This document shows positions 30,601 through 42,771 of a DNA stretch of 42,771 bases, in pieces. A model generated the notes under the pieces. The model ran no database searches and was not told the origin of the DNA. It saw only the letters and a list, made by a program, of their open reading frames with translations. Position numbers and translations under genes: made by a program. Position 1 is the first letter of the stretch. Every line of letters begins with the position of its first letter. Origin of the DNA: Heterostelium multicystogenum (lineage: Eukaryota; Evosea; Eumycetozoa; Acytosteliales; Acytosteliaceae); the NCBI GenBank assembly GCA_003667245.1, contig RCNN01000247.1:1-42771 (forward strand). Reading direction: 5' to 3'.

Positions 30601-32150
30601 CACCCATCGATGCCGGTACCTTGAACAAGCTAATCATTCGTCTCACCTCGGAGAACACCCATGATCTCATGTTTATGAAGGCACTGCTCATGACCTACTC
30701 ATCATATACCTCGGCACATGTGTTGCTTTCAAAGCTATTCGAGAGATTCCGTGTGCCCAACGACGCCGACATTGACGAGCGTGAGAAGCAGTCGATTCAA
30801 CTGCGTGTTGCCAATGTCATCAAGTACTGGGTTGAACACCACTACGAAGACTTTGGCTTCTCAACGACCAAGCTCATGGTCGACTTTGTTGACACTCACA
30901 TGATGCAAGCATTCCCACAACTGGGTAACCAGATTCGTGGATGTATCTTGAAGCGAACCTGCGGAATTAAGGGTGAGCTTGCAAGAACAAGATCCAACGG
31001 AACATTGACTTCGCCACGACCCATTCAACTATTGAATAACAGCAATAACAATAACAGCTTAAGCAACAGTACCGGTAATATTGGTACACCAAATGGCAAG
31101 AGTCTTAAATCTTCGTCAGCCAAAAAGATCAAGAAATCCAATCACAACAGCTTGGGCAGCAGCGGTGTCATGGGATCACCAATGTCTTCGAGTCCAAGAA
31201 AGAAGCCCGAGATCAGAACCAAAGGAATCAAGAATGCCAGATCTATTTTCGATTTCGACGACGAAGAGATCGCTAGACAATTGACGCTCTTTGACTTTAT
31301 GCTCTACAGCAACATCAGACAAACAGAGTTTTTGAATCAAGCTTGGAACAAACCAGCGATTGCAGCTCGTCGATCACCAACCATTCTTCAAATGATCAAT
31401 CGTTTCAATGAGGTTGGCCTTTGGGTAGTCAAGCTTATTCTCGAACCAGAGAGAGTAAAGACACGTGCCAAGCGTATGGAGAGAATTATTAGGATAGCAG
31501 AGGTATAGTATCTACATTGCATCGCACGTGCACAGTTGAATGAACGACGATTACTAATGATCATTGTTTACTTTTAGAAACTACGCGAGCTCAAGAATTA
31601 TAATACGTTGATGGCTTTCTTGGGTGGATTGAATAACTCTGCCATTCTGAGACTAAAGTTCACCCAATCATTGGTTTCAAAGAAGTATCTTGAGATCATG
31701 GAAGCACTAGAGAAGGAAATGAGTTGTGAATCATCCTACAAAACCTACAGAGAGCTACTTCATAATACTGATCCCCCTTGCGTACCTTACATGTAAGTAT
31801 TAACACTCCATTCATGATGATAATCATTACATGTGAAGCAATCACGATAACTAACATTCTCATATGCTATTCATTATGACAGTGGTGTATATCTAACAGA
31901 TTTGACATTCATCGAAGAAGGTAATCCAAACATTATTGGCAACAATCTTATCAATTTCTCAAAGTACACTCTTTTGTACAAAGTGATTTCTGAAGTACAA
32001 CAATACCAGTGGTCAGAGTACAACTTGACATACGTTCCTATCATTCAGACATTCATCAAGGATCTCAATTCGCCAACAACAATAGCTGAACTCTATCAAA
32101 TATCACTTCAAAAAGAACCAAAAGGTGCTCAGAAATCCGACATCTTTTAA
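27693..32150 (+). CDS. Large RasGEF with tandem ubiquitin-like (RA/FERM-like) domains
   Basis: Predicted Ras/Rap exchange factor. The ATG at 27693 opens a low-complexity N-terminus with proline-rich stretches. Exons: 27693-29770, 29859-30083, 30162-31502, 31578-31792, 31883-32150; all introns are GT..AG and phases match. From about 28940 come at least three, probably four, ubiquitin-like folds (starts near DKIFKFSPCSTVDEVL, LNIQFVKIHIPCF, TLEFKQRCRKYTVIIKPGD and IEFKENANRLYIFGKDGEQ) like RA or talin/FERM F0-F1 domains. RasGEF-N follows (GTLNKLIIRLTSENTHDL) and then the catalytic domain (DDEEIARQLTLFDF, LKNYNTLMAFLGGLNN, IGVYLTDLTFIEEGNPN). A Ser/Asn-rich insert separates GEF-N from the catalytic core. 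Two frame slips, at 27940 (TTTTT) and 28395 (AAAAA), are in homopolymers and probably errors. I cannot assign a numbered gef gene. Confidence 0.9.
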
Positions 32151-33282
32151 CATAACAACAACAATAAACATTGTTAATCAATCATAATATAAACTTTACA
32201 ACCAAATTTAATTTTTACTTCCATATCAACAATATTTGAATCTATTAACAAAACAACAATAACAACAATAATAACAACTACTACTTCTACGACTACAACT
32301 ATTCAGTTGAATATAATGGTATGATATGTTGAACATTTAAAACAAATTTACTGTTTTCTGAACTTTAATATATAATTATTGATAAAAGTAACAATAACAA
32401 TAACACCAATGATACATTGTTTGTTTTGGTAAAATTATTATTATAACTAAATCATTATTATCATCATAATATATATAGTGTTTAAAGCATGAGGTGGGAA
32501 GTTGGTTAGGTGTGTTGTGTGTAGATTGTGATTGGATGATGGAATAGGAATTGTGGTGGTAGTGGTGTGGGTATTGGATAGTAAAGTGATGTGGTTGGTT
32601 TTAAATATGCTACTGTTATAGCAGTATTTCTCTTATTCTCCTCACCACGCCAAACACATCATTGTAGTAGTTGAAGTAGTAACAGTGGATAGATTGTACT
32701 ACCACCTCAACTATGACCACTGATGGTTTGTTTAGTTTAGGGAAGTGTGCAGATGCTATTTGTCAGCACACAGATATCAATAAGTTGTTATTAGAATAGA
32801 TTTAGTATTATAGAATGAATGTCTTTTAAGTCACCATATTATGTTATACTGATTTATTCGCAAGCAAGTGCAAATTGTATTTATAAATTAAATCCAGTGT
32901 TGATTTGATGATGGTAAGGAAATCAAATTTATCAATTTAAAAATAGATATAACAAATACAGTAAACACTTTCTAAATTCTCAGCTAGTGGCAGCGACAAC
33001 AAAAACAGCAGCAGCAGCAACATCAACAAACTACAATTTAATATTATCAATACCTATCAAATTTATTTACTTTAACATCCAAAGTGTTTGGATTAGCACT
33101 GAAGTGTTGTCATTGTTGTTGTTGAAATAAAAATATAAATTATATGTATTAAATTAGGTTTCATCATCAAAACATCATCAATCCTTTCACTATTATATTA
33201 TTATAATCCTCTATTAAACTCAATTCCTTAATTACTATAATCTATTTTATTCATATAATAAAATAGTTATTTCTATTAAAAA
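32151..33282. other. Intergenic region
   Basis: The RasGEF 3' flank is AT-rich with CAA repeats. 32490-32600 is unusually G/T-rich for this genome (GTGGTGGTAGTGGTGTGGG). No gene seen. Confidence 0.6.
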
Positions 33283-34170
33283 ATGTTGTGCTTGGATCAT
33301 ACAGTTACTCTTTGGAATAAAGAAGAAACACAAATGGCTCCAAGAGATATTCAGAAATATCTATAAGGATGTCTCTATGCTCGAGCTTCACCAATTGGGT
33401 GTACGAAATGGTCAATGCTCAGTCACCCTTATCCAATCTACTCCAACACAAGATGAGTCTGACCGATTAATGAAAATGGCAATTAATTCCGATGGAAAAA
33501 ATTTCTGGAATGATCGGTTGGTACGATATCGCCGATTCCGATGAGAAGGCTCTTGAGAGACTGAAGGAGAGATATAATAAATCCATTTTACGTGAACAAC
33601 AAAGACCACTTCTTATTGGAATATGTCCAATGATTGATGATCTCCAAGAGGAATGGTTAGTGTCCAGAGAAGTTCGACCACTCATTAAATACATGATAGA
33701 GAAAAACTTGATTTTTGAAGCAAGAGTGAAACCACAACACCTCCAACACATTTACAAGTTTATAAAGACCTATCCAAAGTTGAGAGTTATACTAGATTTT
33801 GTTGGTCGACCAAACACCGAAGAAAAGAGTCAAGCAATGGAGATCCGACATTAAATCGATTGCAGGTGCCTCTAAGAATGTCATATGTAAGCTCTCAGGA
33901 ATCTACACGGAAACTCTCAGGCAATCAAATAGAAATTCAAAATTGCAAGAGATATCCATGAAAGTCTCACCACTTCTTCGTCAACTGATTAAATGTTTTG
34001 GAGTCAAAGAACGATGTGGGCAATCTGACTGGCCATCAGCATCATTAGTTAACAATCAAGATTGGAATGAATTTACCAAAGTTTGTTTCAAAGGCTTAAA
34101 GTCCTCACAGATATTTGACATTTTCTTTACAAATCCATCAACATTTTATGCAGAAAATTTCAATTCATAA
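33283..34170 (+). pseudogene. Amidohydrolase_2 (fuconolactonase-like) gene, decayed
   Basis: Similar throughout to the COG3618/Amidohydro_2 TIM-barrel family that includes L-fuconolactonase and related sugar lactonases: MIGWYDIADSDEKALERL, LLIGICPMIDDLQEEWL, LRVILDFVGRPNTEE, VICKLSGIYTET, QSDWPSASLV. The frame changes at least three times (about 33340, 33490, 33830). Two signature metal or active-site histidines look lost: the N-terminal HxH is HTVTLW here and the LDHxGxP motif reads LDFVGRP. This loss beyond frame breaks suggests a real pseudogene. It lies directly upstream of another decayed gene on the same strand. Confidence 0.8.
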
Positions 34171-34329
34171 CTACAAACATAATATCCAATTCTTATTTAT
34201 TTCATAAAACAAACCGAATAAACCTTATATAAAGTTTTAGAACTAAATATTTACTTATTTGTGGTTTGTGTGAAAAATTGATGATCAAATCTAATTTCCT
34301 AATTTGTTGATCAACACAAATACTCGAAA

Positions 34330-35990
34330 ATGGAGAACCAATCTAAAAGGTAATCTACAAATGAGCATGGAAAGAATGCATTTTGGATGATTAATCTTGG
34401 TATTAAATTGTAGCCAAATTAAGAAGGAAGCAAAGAGAACAGAAAAAGAGGCAAAGAAACAAGCTAAACTTAAGGAACTGGAACAAAGGCTAGCAGAAAA
34501 AAAACTAAAGGAACAATTGGAGTATGAAAGAGATCCTGAAGATCAATCAACCAAGTTGAAACTACGGGCGAAAGAAATTCCTATTGTCCCTCATTGATAA
34601 ACCAGGAGGATGAATCAGTCAATGATGTGAGGATAAAAGACTTAGAATCATTCCCGAATGGCACAGTCATTAATATGAGAGCAAGAATCAGCTCAATTAG
34701 TCCACATGGAAAGCTACTTTTCATGGTGCTGCGTCAGCAGAACTTCAATGTTCAAGCACTTGTTTTGGAAAAGAAGTGGACTGGTATCAAAATACATGAT
34801 CAAATACATAAGTAATCTCACTGTAGAATCCATAGTCGATCTCGAAGCAAACATAGTTATGGATCATACTAAAATCATAAAAAGAACAGCAGTCACCCTT
34901 ACATAGAACTATGCATCAGAAAGCTATATGTCATCTCGAGGGCGGATCCACTTCCAATCAGCTTGGAAGATCTGGCGGATCGCAATCAACTTCATTTTAG
35001 CCGAGTGGATTTCAAAGTATTGGATCTACGCATTCCCTCTAATCATTGCATTTTGAAGCTGAGATCACAACTGTGCTATTGGTTACACAGCTATCTTGCA
35101 ACTCAACAATTCATTGAAATCCATACACCCAAGACAACCTTATTTCATCCCATGAACAGAATGCATTTAACGTTGATTATTTTGGAGAGAACGTTTACTT
35201 GGCCAACTCTAATCAAGTCTATCATCAAATGGCGATTGCCTCTGATTTCAACAGGATCTATGAAGTCGCTCCTATTTTCAGGAAAGACTATGCAACCTCC
35301 CATAGAAACCTAGCTCAATTCACCAAAATCGACATCACCATGAGAACTAACGAAGACTATCATGAATTGATGGACGTTGTCGATGGTCTTTTCCAATATA
35401 TATTCGATCAGCTCGATAAATACAAAGTCGAGTTGGAGACCATTAGAAAACTATATGAAATGGAACACTTTTACCTATAGCAACCCAACTGTAGTAATAA
35501 CGAACGACGATGCAATTGACATTCTTAAAAAAAGTTAATGAAACTATTTATAGTGAAAGCATGTCAATAAGCAATGAGAGAATGCTTGGAAGAGTGATAC
35601 AAAACTACTATGGTGTTGACTATTACATTGTTGATAGAATACCCTATATCGAATCACAACCCAATGTGGAATGCTACACTGATAATCCCAAACATGCTAA
35701 AGCATTCACCATTTTCTTGAGAGGCATTGAAAGTTGGAAAAGGGTGCTCAGATGATACATTCACATGACAAGTTCTACCAACAAGTCGTGAACTACAAAC
35801 CATACTTAAGTATCGAGACATCAAAGACCCATGCTTGTGTCAAGCAAATCTAGACTCGCTAAAGTATGGATGCTATCCATATGCAAGATGCTCAATAGGC
35901 CTGGAAAAATTGCTAAGTGCCTACTTGGACATCACAAACATACGTGGGACCACAATGTTTTACCGTGACAGTCACAACCTTCAACCTTAA
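34330..35990 (+). pseudogene. Aspartyl-tRNA synthetase (cytosolic type), decayed paralogue
   Basis: The eukaryotic cytosolic AspRS layout is recognisable. It has a short first exon (ATG 34330, GTAATC donor, acceptor at about 34413), a Lys-rich N-terminal helix, an OB-fold region (DLESFPNGTVINMRARISSI), motif 1 (FIEIHTPKT), the core LANSNQVYHQMAIASDFNRI, motif 2 (IFRKDYATSHRNLAQF) and motif 3 near the end (CSIGLEKLLSAYLDITNIRG). Stops and shifts occur near 34595, 34812, 34905, 35190, 35478 and 35740. Key residues have changed: motif 3 Arg is Lys (GLEK for GLER), its glycine-rich lead-in is gone, and motif 2 FRxE reads FRKD. A functional synthetase must exist elsewhere. Probably a dying duplicate. 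Confidence 0.83.
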
Positions 35991-36648
35991 TAATATTTAC
36001 ATAACACACGCTGCCACCTTACCCTTACCACACCAGCATCATCACCATCATCACCACCATCACAACCATTGATTCAAGTAATTTAAGAACACTATGTTTC
36101 CTCTCTTTTCCTGTTATTGTTTATATAGTTTGCACATGTATAATGTATGTATGTATCAATCAATCAAACAAACACATAACTGCTAACTCAATTGTGAATT
36201 GTGTGCTATTCAATAATAACATCAAACACTATCTTTCTGCTCAATGTGAAGAGCAAACAACTATTACCTCTTCCAATACAACTACAGCTACCACACCATA
36301 CTAGCCCACCAATCAACAATCAATAATCAAACCACCTACCATACTCCTCACCCCAACCCACCACTACATGTAGAATATATTGATGTAAGTTTGAATTTAA
36401 GAGCAAAATTGAATTTATTTACCAACAAAAATAAATTCTTTTTTCTTTTCCAAATTTATTTAATTTATGATATAAATATATATTAATTATTATTTAATAA
36501 TAATAGGAAGAAGTCAATACTAAAAATATTTAATCTATCTATCTTTTTTTTTTTTGTTTTTATCTTTTTTTCTAATTATCTATCTACTCTGTATTTAAAG
36601 ATAAATAATTACCTATCATCATCATTTAAATTAATATATATAAATAAT
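35991..36648. other. Intergenic region
   Basis: ACC/ATC-rich repeats near 36010-36075 (CACCATCATCACC), then AT-rich sequence with T runs before the saposin gene. No coding sequence seen. Confidence 0.65.
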
Positions 36649-37841
36649 TAAAAATGAGAATACAAATTTGGTGTATTTAGTATTCTAGTTATATTATTGT
36701 TGTCTTCAGTTCACTCTGAACAAATCAAGGAAAATGATAGCAACAACACAACCTGCGAAGGTAAGAATTTAAATTAATAAAAAACACCATTTGATATCTG
36801 GAAAAACTTACTTACTATTTAATTCTTATAGCTTGTGAATTGGTTGTGTCCTATGTTGAACAATATTTTGAAACAAAATAAGACAATCAATGAGATCGAA
36901 CAAGAACTTGAAAAAGTTTGTCTATACTTGCCAGGTGTCTGGTCGTCAAATGTAAATCATTAATTACAACAGTGGTAGGATCTAAAGATACTAACTTTAT
37001 ATTTAAAATATTGTAGTGTAAAATAATTGTTCAAAGCTACATTACTCAAATTATCGATATGATCATCAATGAGGAGGATCCCAATCAAGTTTGTGATAAA
37101 ATTGGTGTTTGCAATAACAACGAAAAAGAAGTTATAATGATGGTAATGCAACCAATTGTAAATGTTCTCTCTGGTGGTGAATGCTCCATTTGTACAATGG
37201 TTGCTAGCTATGTCGAACACACTCTTTCCAACAACAAGACTATGACTGAGATCATCGATGGATTGGAAAAGGCCTGTTCCGAGTTGGATCAGGGATGGGC
37301 ATCACAATGCACCAGTTTGATTCCAACTATGTACCAATCATCATCGAGCTGATTGAGACTGAATTGACCCCAAACCATCATTTGCCAAGAGATGAAATTG
37401 TGTCCAGTCGCCAACCAAAGACCCAACAACATGAAGATCATTTCCGACCAGAAGGATGAAAAGAAGAGTACACAATTGGCAATTGTTCCAGAGCACAAGG
37501 TCCTCAGCTTAGTCAGACCCCACAGAACCCCAACACCAGACACCACCAAGAGTAACAACGCATGTGATATCTGTGAACAACTTGCAACCAAAGTTCTCAG
37601 CTTGATCCCAACTGTTTCCGAGGCCCAACAAATCATCTCCACCCTCGAAAGCTACTGCACCAGACTTCCCAATCCAAGCTATGTCTCCACCTGCAAGAGC
37701 ATGGTTGACAACTACGGTCAAATCATGATTAAATTCATCAAGAACGAGCCAAACCCAGACCAAGTTTGTGGTGCCATTGGACTATGCTCAACCTACAACA
37801 ACCCATTCCAACAATCAAACTTCAACAACAGACAAAAATAG
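36649..37841 (+). CDS. Secreted saposin-B domain protein (three domains), frame-broken
   Basis: Exons 36649-36760, 36832-36951 and 37017-37841 with GT..AG introns. A signal peptide is recognisable (FSILVILLLSSVHSEQ) after a one-base slip just behind the ATG. Three saposin-B units follow, each with the paired Cys pattern: near CELVVSYVEQYFETK, ECSICTMVASYVEHTLSNNK and ACDICEQLATKVLSLI. They close with DQVCDKIGVC- or DQVCGAIGLC-type ends. Such proteins bind or disturb lipid in lysosomes or phagosomes; in amoebae some are activator proteins and some are antibacterial pore-formers. Shifts near 36660, 36885 (ACAAAATAAG), 37315 and 37385 interrupt the frame. The Cys framework is intact, so sequence error is favoured. 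N-glycosylation sites are present. Confidence 0.85.
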
Positions 37842-38225
37842 CATCAACATCAAGTTCTAAACTAAATAAGTAACTCCTTCCCCTTAATATCTATCTATTC
37901 AAAAATACTGTGTTGTCTTTGCTTGTTACTATTTTAAATAAATCAAAGTTTAACCTAATCTTTTAAGTAAAAGTATATACAAAGTGGTAGGAGTTTTATT
38001 ACTATGATTAAGTTAAAGGTTAAAGAGATGATTCATTCCTGATTCTTGGATGGGAATTATAATATGATATATATTAATATTCAGTTATAAAGTTGAATGT
38101 ACCGTATGTTGATCTTTGATTAAATAAGTTACAACAAATAAAAAATAATTATAATAGTAATAATAGTAATTATATAAATATATATATAAAGGCAAATGCT
38201 AAAGAACAAGCTTAACAATTCAATT
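37842..38225. other. Intergenic region between convergent genes
   Basis: 3' flanks of the saposin gene (+) and the 7-TM gene (-). AT-rich; no other feature seen. Confidence 0.7.
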
Positions 38226-39976
38226 CTACTCTTCATCTACAAACTCATAGTACATCTTTTCTTTTCGTAGTCTAAATGTTATTCTGAAAATTTTATAATA
38301 CCAAGTTAGAAGACAAGATTCCAATGTTAATGAAAGAATCTTATAACATACCCTATGCAAATAAACAATGCTACATCAATTGAAACACTCAGTAATTCAA
38401 ATATCCATACAAGTTGGAATGCCGACGCCAAAAATTGAATTACAATGACTGATGATAAATAAAACAACATAATCCATTTGAATGCACTGCAAATAAATGT
38501 AAGTAAATTTTAGGACACATATTTATAGTGGAAATTAAACTTACATAAACATCATCAATTTACTTTGGAGCTGTGATAACTTCAATGAATTATCTTGGTC
38601 TCTAATTTGAACCGCACTGTCTGCTGATGCTGCTGGTGGTGCGCGATCATCAGCGTTATTTGGAGGTTGTTGAACAGTTGGTGGCTCGAGTACCTCGGGC
38701 TTAAGTGATTCCTCTGGAGAAGCACCAGCACCAGTACCTTGCTGTTGTGAACTTGCCATTGGTTGCATCTGACTGCTGTTACGTATCTCCAAAATGGCAG
38801 CTCTGATCAAATTGATATTGAAATCAGTCTTTAAAAATATAATACACAACACTGGGATATAAACAATAAATTGTAAGAACTGCAATGATAAAGTAAATAG
38901 GTAACTAATTAGTCGAAAGAAGTTGGATGGAATTGTTCATATATTGTTGGCAACTTACATTAAAGAAGCCCTGTAGGATTGCACCAAGTGCAATAGTGAC
39001 ACCCAGCAAAATAATAATCAATGCAAGAGGTTTCTTGAGATGTTCATATCGACCCTTGCAAATACCCCATCCAGTTGCGATAGTCAGTAGTATTACACAA
39101 GCAGTTATTCTGAATACAATGTAGAATAGCCAGAAGAATATGATGACAACAATTCCAACTGCACCATATGTCTGGAGATAGGTCCAATATCCACAATAGT
39201 ATACAACAAGTGCCAACTTTGAGAATGGTAGCAATGATATTACCTTATGCAATTTTATATTTTGCTGCAGCAAATCAAATAGATACTATTAGTATTGTTA
39301 ATGTGCATTGGACTACTGATTGATTCTCTTACTTTTCTATTAAGATACCAGTTGACACACCACAGAATGGTTAGAATTGACCAGATACCAGTGAAAGTCA
39401 TGTAGATATAGGGCAATGGAATGTATTCATAAGAGAGGTGATTTCCATGTGGATTGTAGAATGCATATGATACTTTGTAAGTGACTTTGCTATTGGTTGG
39501 ATTGCACTGTCCAATAATGAATGTAAAGTAATCACCAAGTGGGTTTATCTATAGTGTAGCTGATGGTACCAGAAGAATTGGTAAATAGAAACACCTGATA
39601 GCAAGTTGGCTCTACCATACAATATGTGCTCGACTCCAAGTCATTATATTGATGATCTGTGCAAAGTAGTAACCTTGTAGAATTCTCAAAGAACTCTCCA
39701 TCCTTTATATATGATTAATTTACTAATAATTCCAATGGCAATACCAATAACTCAAGCTATACCTACAACAATTTGATAGTTGAAATCGAAATATCCTCCA
39801 GTCAAGAAACCAAACGAACTGATAGTGGTCAATCCATTTCTTGCCGAAAAAGTATAAGGCGATTGATAGATTGCATCGACAACATTTACATTACTGGTGA
39901 TGAAAATCAGTAGTATTACAATCAAAATCGATGACGATAATGATGAAGTTGAAGTTACTTTCATATCTGTATCCAC
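38226..39976 (-). CDS. GPR180/TMEM145-like seven-transmembrane protein
   Basis: Six exons fit in phase: 39976-39767, 39702-39333, 39264-38959, 38879-38545, 38486-38352, 38283-38226. A signal peptide (ILIVILLIFITSNVNVVDA) leads into an extracellular beta-rich domain (FLTGGYFDFNY, NPLGDYFTFIIGQCNPTNSK, VSYAFYNPHGNHLSYE). Seven hydrophobic helices follow, with LPFSKLALVVYYCGY, a conserved-looking TGWGICKGR turn after helix 4 and a last helix FKWIMLFYLSSVIVIQFLAS. A Pro/Ala/Gln-rich loop (about 38600-38800) splits the sixth and seventh helices. This matches the GPR180/TMEM145 family (Pfam GpcrRhopsn4), whose members act in membrane trafficking or as receptors. One frame slip at about 39545 (AAACCC) is probably a sequence error. 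A GPR107 or TMEM87 relative is less likely. Confidence 0.72.
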
Positions 39977-42771
39977 TGATACTATAGTAGTAGTATTCTA
40001 ACTAAGCAATAGAGTATAACAAACAATCCAATCTATTCTAATCGATCGATCAACATCTATCTATCTTTCTTTCTACCTATCTTCTATCTATCTCTACTTA
40101 TCTATCTATCTATTTATAACAATATATAAATATAGAATGAATATTTATAAATATATATATAATAGGAGTGAGTGAATGAATGATTAACAATTCTATGATT
40201 AGGATGCAAAACAAACAAAAAAATTAAATTAAAAATAGGGGTGTGTAGTATTAATAATTATGAATTTTAATTTTTAAAAATAAAAGAGTTATAAATTGAC
40301 CCCCCAACAGCAAAAAACAACACTGACATGTACAAACAATCACCCAATTTCAGTTAATTAATCTATCAATCTAATCTTAATAACAAAAGCCAAGTTAGAA
40401 TTTCATTAGTAAATCATTGCAATTGATCATCCATCACTACTATTATTATTATTATTAATATCATTAATATTATTATCATAGTATTATCAACAACAGTAAT
40501 TAGTTTACTTTTGTTATTTCATTGAATCTTATTATTATTATTATTTTATTTAATACTTTTAACTCTCAGTTATAATAGGTAATCAATGCATATTAAGATG
40601 TGAAATTAATTCAAAACAATGACAACAATTCAATTTGTTGGTTGAGGAATAATTAATTTAGAGATGAATCAAGTTGTTGTTGTTTGTAAGTGAAGTTTTA
40701 TTGTTTTTTTGATTTTAGGTAAAATTATTGAATAGATCAGATTGGATTCGTCCAAAACATACATACCACTGGGTAGTAGTTAAATCTTTGTTTTTTCCAT
40801 GAAGAGTCCTATTTATTGATCTATTTCTGTCTCTGATAGACACACACACTCCCACTTCCTTTCTCATGATTCATGATTTTACCAAAAACAAAATAGCTAC
40901 AAAAAAAAATAAATGAAATTTGGCAGTTTGCAAATGTTTTTTTTTTGTATTGACAATTTTTAAGTTTTTGGGCTCCCAAAAACAACGAATTTGTATTACC
41001 ATGGTCGAGCAAAATTATATATATCTCAGATGCTGATATTTTTAGTGCTTAAAATATTGTCAAAAAACAAAACACACAAAAAAAATTAAAAACAAAAAAC
41101 TAAACAAACCAAAAATAATACAATAAAAAAAACCATAGTCTCTCTCTCGAACTGCCATCTCCATATCTGTGTCAACTAAATCCTTTAGTCAATAAACCAA
41201 ATCAAAAGATTCATAGCATAGTTTTCTAGAATCATAGATAATAGATAATATAATAATAGAAATCTATAGAAATATATATATATTTATAGTATAATACATA
41301 AATTATAACATTACATTATATTACCATTAACAAAGCATTTCAATTCAAATCATTAGATAATTTTAGTTTAGTGATAAACAATTAGATCAATCATTTTTAA
41401 TAAAGTTCAACAACAAAGAAAGATAAAGATAGAAATAGAACCAAGTTGATCTAGTATACAATAGCATTTGTTTAAACAAGTTATACAAAATTCTAGTATT
41501 TTATCTAGTAGGAGCATCAAGAATAGATAGCATAGGAATTGGACTCAACCAATCCAAAACAGAATTAATCATATCTTCAAATAGATTCAGCCCAATAACT
41601 TTATGCTACAGTTTGATTGATTGATTGACTAATTGATTTCATCTATCTACAATTTCGTCAAATCAAAACAATTCAATACTTTAGTTGTAGTATTGAAAAT
41701 AACAAAACAAACAAGGCAACCTAGGCAACAAGAGAGAAGCAGGCAGAAGTCGAAAAGTTGTAGAGAAGAGATAGTGGTATTATATCTTTTGAAGGTAGGC
41801 ATCATTCAAAATAAGATTGTTTGTTTTGTTTGCAGCATCAAGAAAACCCTGTTTAATTAGCACACTTGTACAGGGTGTGTGTTTGTTTATTTCTATTCCT
41901 TAAAAATTTATTTTTATTACTGTGTTGTGTGGGTTGCCACTCTTGTTGTGTGTGATCGTTAGTTTAGTCGGATTAAACAATATAATCAAAACCCATCCAT
42001 CTTGCACTACAATTTGATTTTTTTTTCACTTTTAATCAACACACACAAAAGCAATCAGTAGCCTCACACCTCTATAAATAATTATTAAGCACTCAATCAC
42101 TCAATCAATCTTTAATGGTATATTATGTGTTTGTGCACATTGCACTTGTGTAGTTGATTCAAATGATGATTTTAGTTGTGATGTAGAATAGTCAGTTAAT
42201 ATTTGACACGGCTGTTGTTGGATCGTGCGAGACGACAATGGATGTAATCAAGTGTAAAAATAACTCACCAGAAGAAAGTGTGATCACCAAGATTTAGGGT
42301 GTGATTTTTCAAAAGGAGTTTTTGTACTTGAACTATTTTTTGTTTTTTATTGATTACGCTCTAATTTCACAACTCTGCCAACTATTATCAAGCCAACAAT
42401 ATCTCGATAGTTTGGGAACACTCTGAAGGAATTACAACCATTTTTGGCTTTTACTATTAAAATTACATCAAGTGTTTACAGTAATCCAGCAGCAGAGAGG
42501 TTCTATTTTAATTTCAAAGACATCATCATCCACAAACAATCATAGAAAAAACAAAAGCAATCCAACTATTTATTATTTATCATCAACAAGATCACTCAAA
42601 TTAACACTACAAATTGTACTACAGTTACATAATTCATATCAATACAATCCTACCTCTATATGAAATATAAATAATTTAGATATTGATATTCAATATTCAA
42701 ACAAACAACCAACCACCGACCAATCAACCAAACAGCCAACAAGTCAGTCAAAACTGCTAATTCCAATCTAT
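39977..42771. other. Long intergenic region, no gene seen
   Basis: Upstream of the 7-TM gene and running to the window edge. Very AT-rich with (ATT)n near 40440-40550, CAA/CAAT repeats and A/T runs. Open frames here (for example 41633-41860, 42472-42663) have simple-repeat composition and no domain. The right end may be the leader of a gene beyond the window. Confidence 0.6.
40055..40114. repeat. TCTA/CTTT microsatellite
   Basis: Imperfect run of ATCT/TTCT units about 100 bp upstream of the 7-TM gene start. Confidence 0.85.

Overview
This window looks like nuclear DNA of a dictyostelid social amoeba. The sequence is strongly AT-rich. Introns are short with GTAAGT or GTATGT donors. Coding regions carry long Gln and Asn runs. 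Gene families are typical of the group: RasGEF and RhoGEF proteins, TRAF-like RING/MATH proteins, IPT/TIG cell-surface proteins and saposin-B proteins. Retroelements sit close to tRNA genes. The base composition is less extreme than I remember for Dictyostelium discoideum, so another dictyostelid genus is likely; I cannot name the species.

Layout. 703-4554 (-) is a Q/Y-rich, coiled-coil, IQ, DH-PH RhoGEF. 4555-6126 is non-coding, with several palindromes. 6127-7164 is a tRNA island: tRNA-Ser(UGA), a decayed tRNA-like sequence and a truncated non-LTR retroelement. 7834-10820 (-) is a receptor-like gene with a signal peptide, three IPT/TIG repeats, one membrane helix and a cytoplasmic RasGEF. 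11575-12326 (-) is a maltose/galactoside O-acetyltransferase-family gene. 13213-19445 is a second tRNA island: an initiator tRNA-Met gene, then a TRE-like non-LTR element split by a 4.8 kb Ty3-type chromovirus (13353-18164) with identical 171-bp LTRs, followed by older fragments of the same non-LTR family.

From 19996 the order is: RING-TRAF-MATH gene (+), uracil-DNA glycosylase with low-complexity extensions (+), PQ-loop transporter (+), a large multi-domain RasGEF (+), two decayed genes side by side (amidohydrolase and aspartyl-tRNA synthetase, +), a three-domain saposin-B protein (+) and a GPR180/TMEM145-like 7-TM protein (-). The last 2.8 kb shows no gene.

Many genes are otherwise well conserved but broken by single-base shifts, often at A or T runs. 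This looks more like unpolished sequence than mass pseudogenisation. The amidohydrolase and AspRS remnants are different: they have also lost catalytic or signature residues. The most notable gene is the IPT/TIG-RasGEF, which would couple surface recognition directly to Ras activation in one polypeptide.
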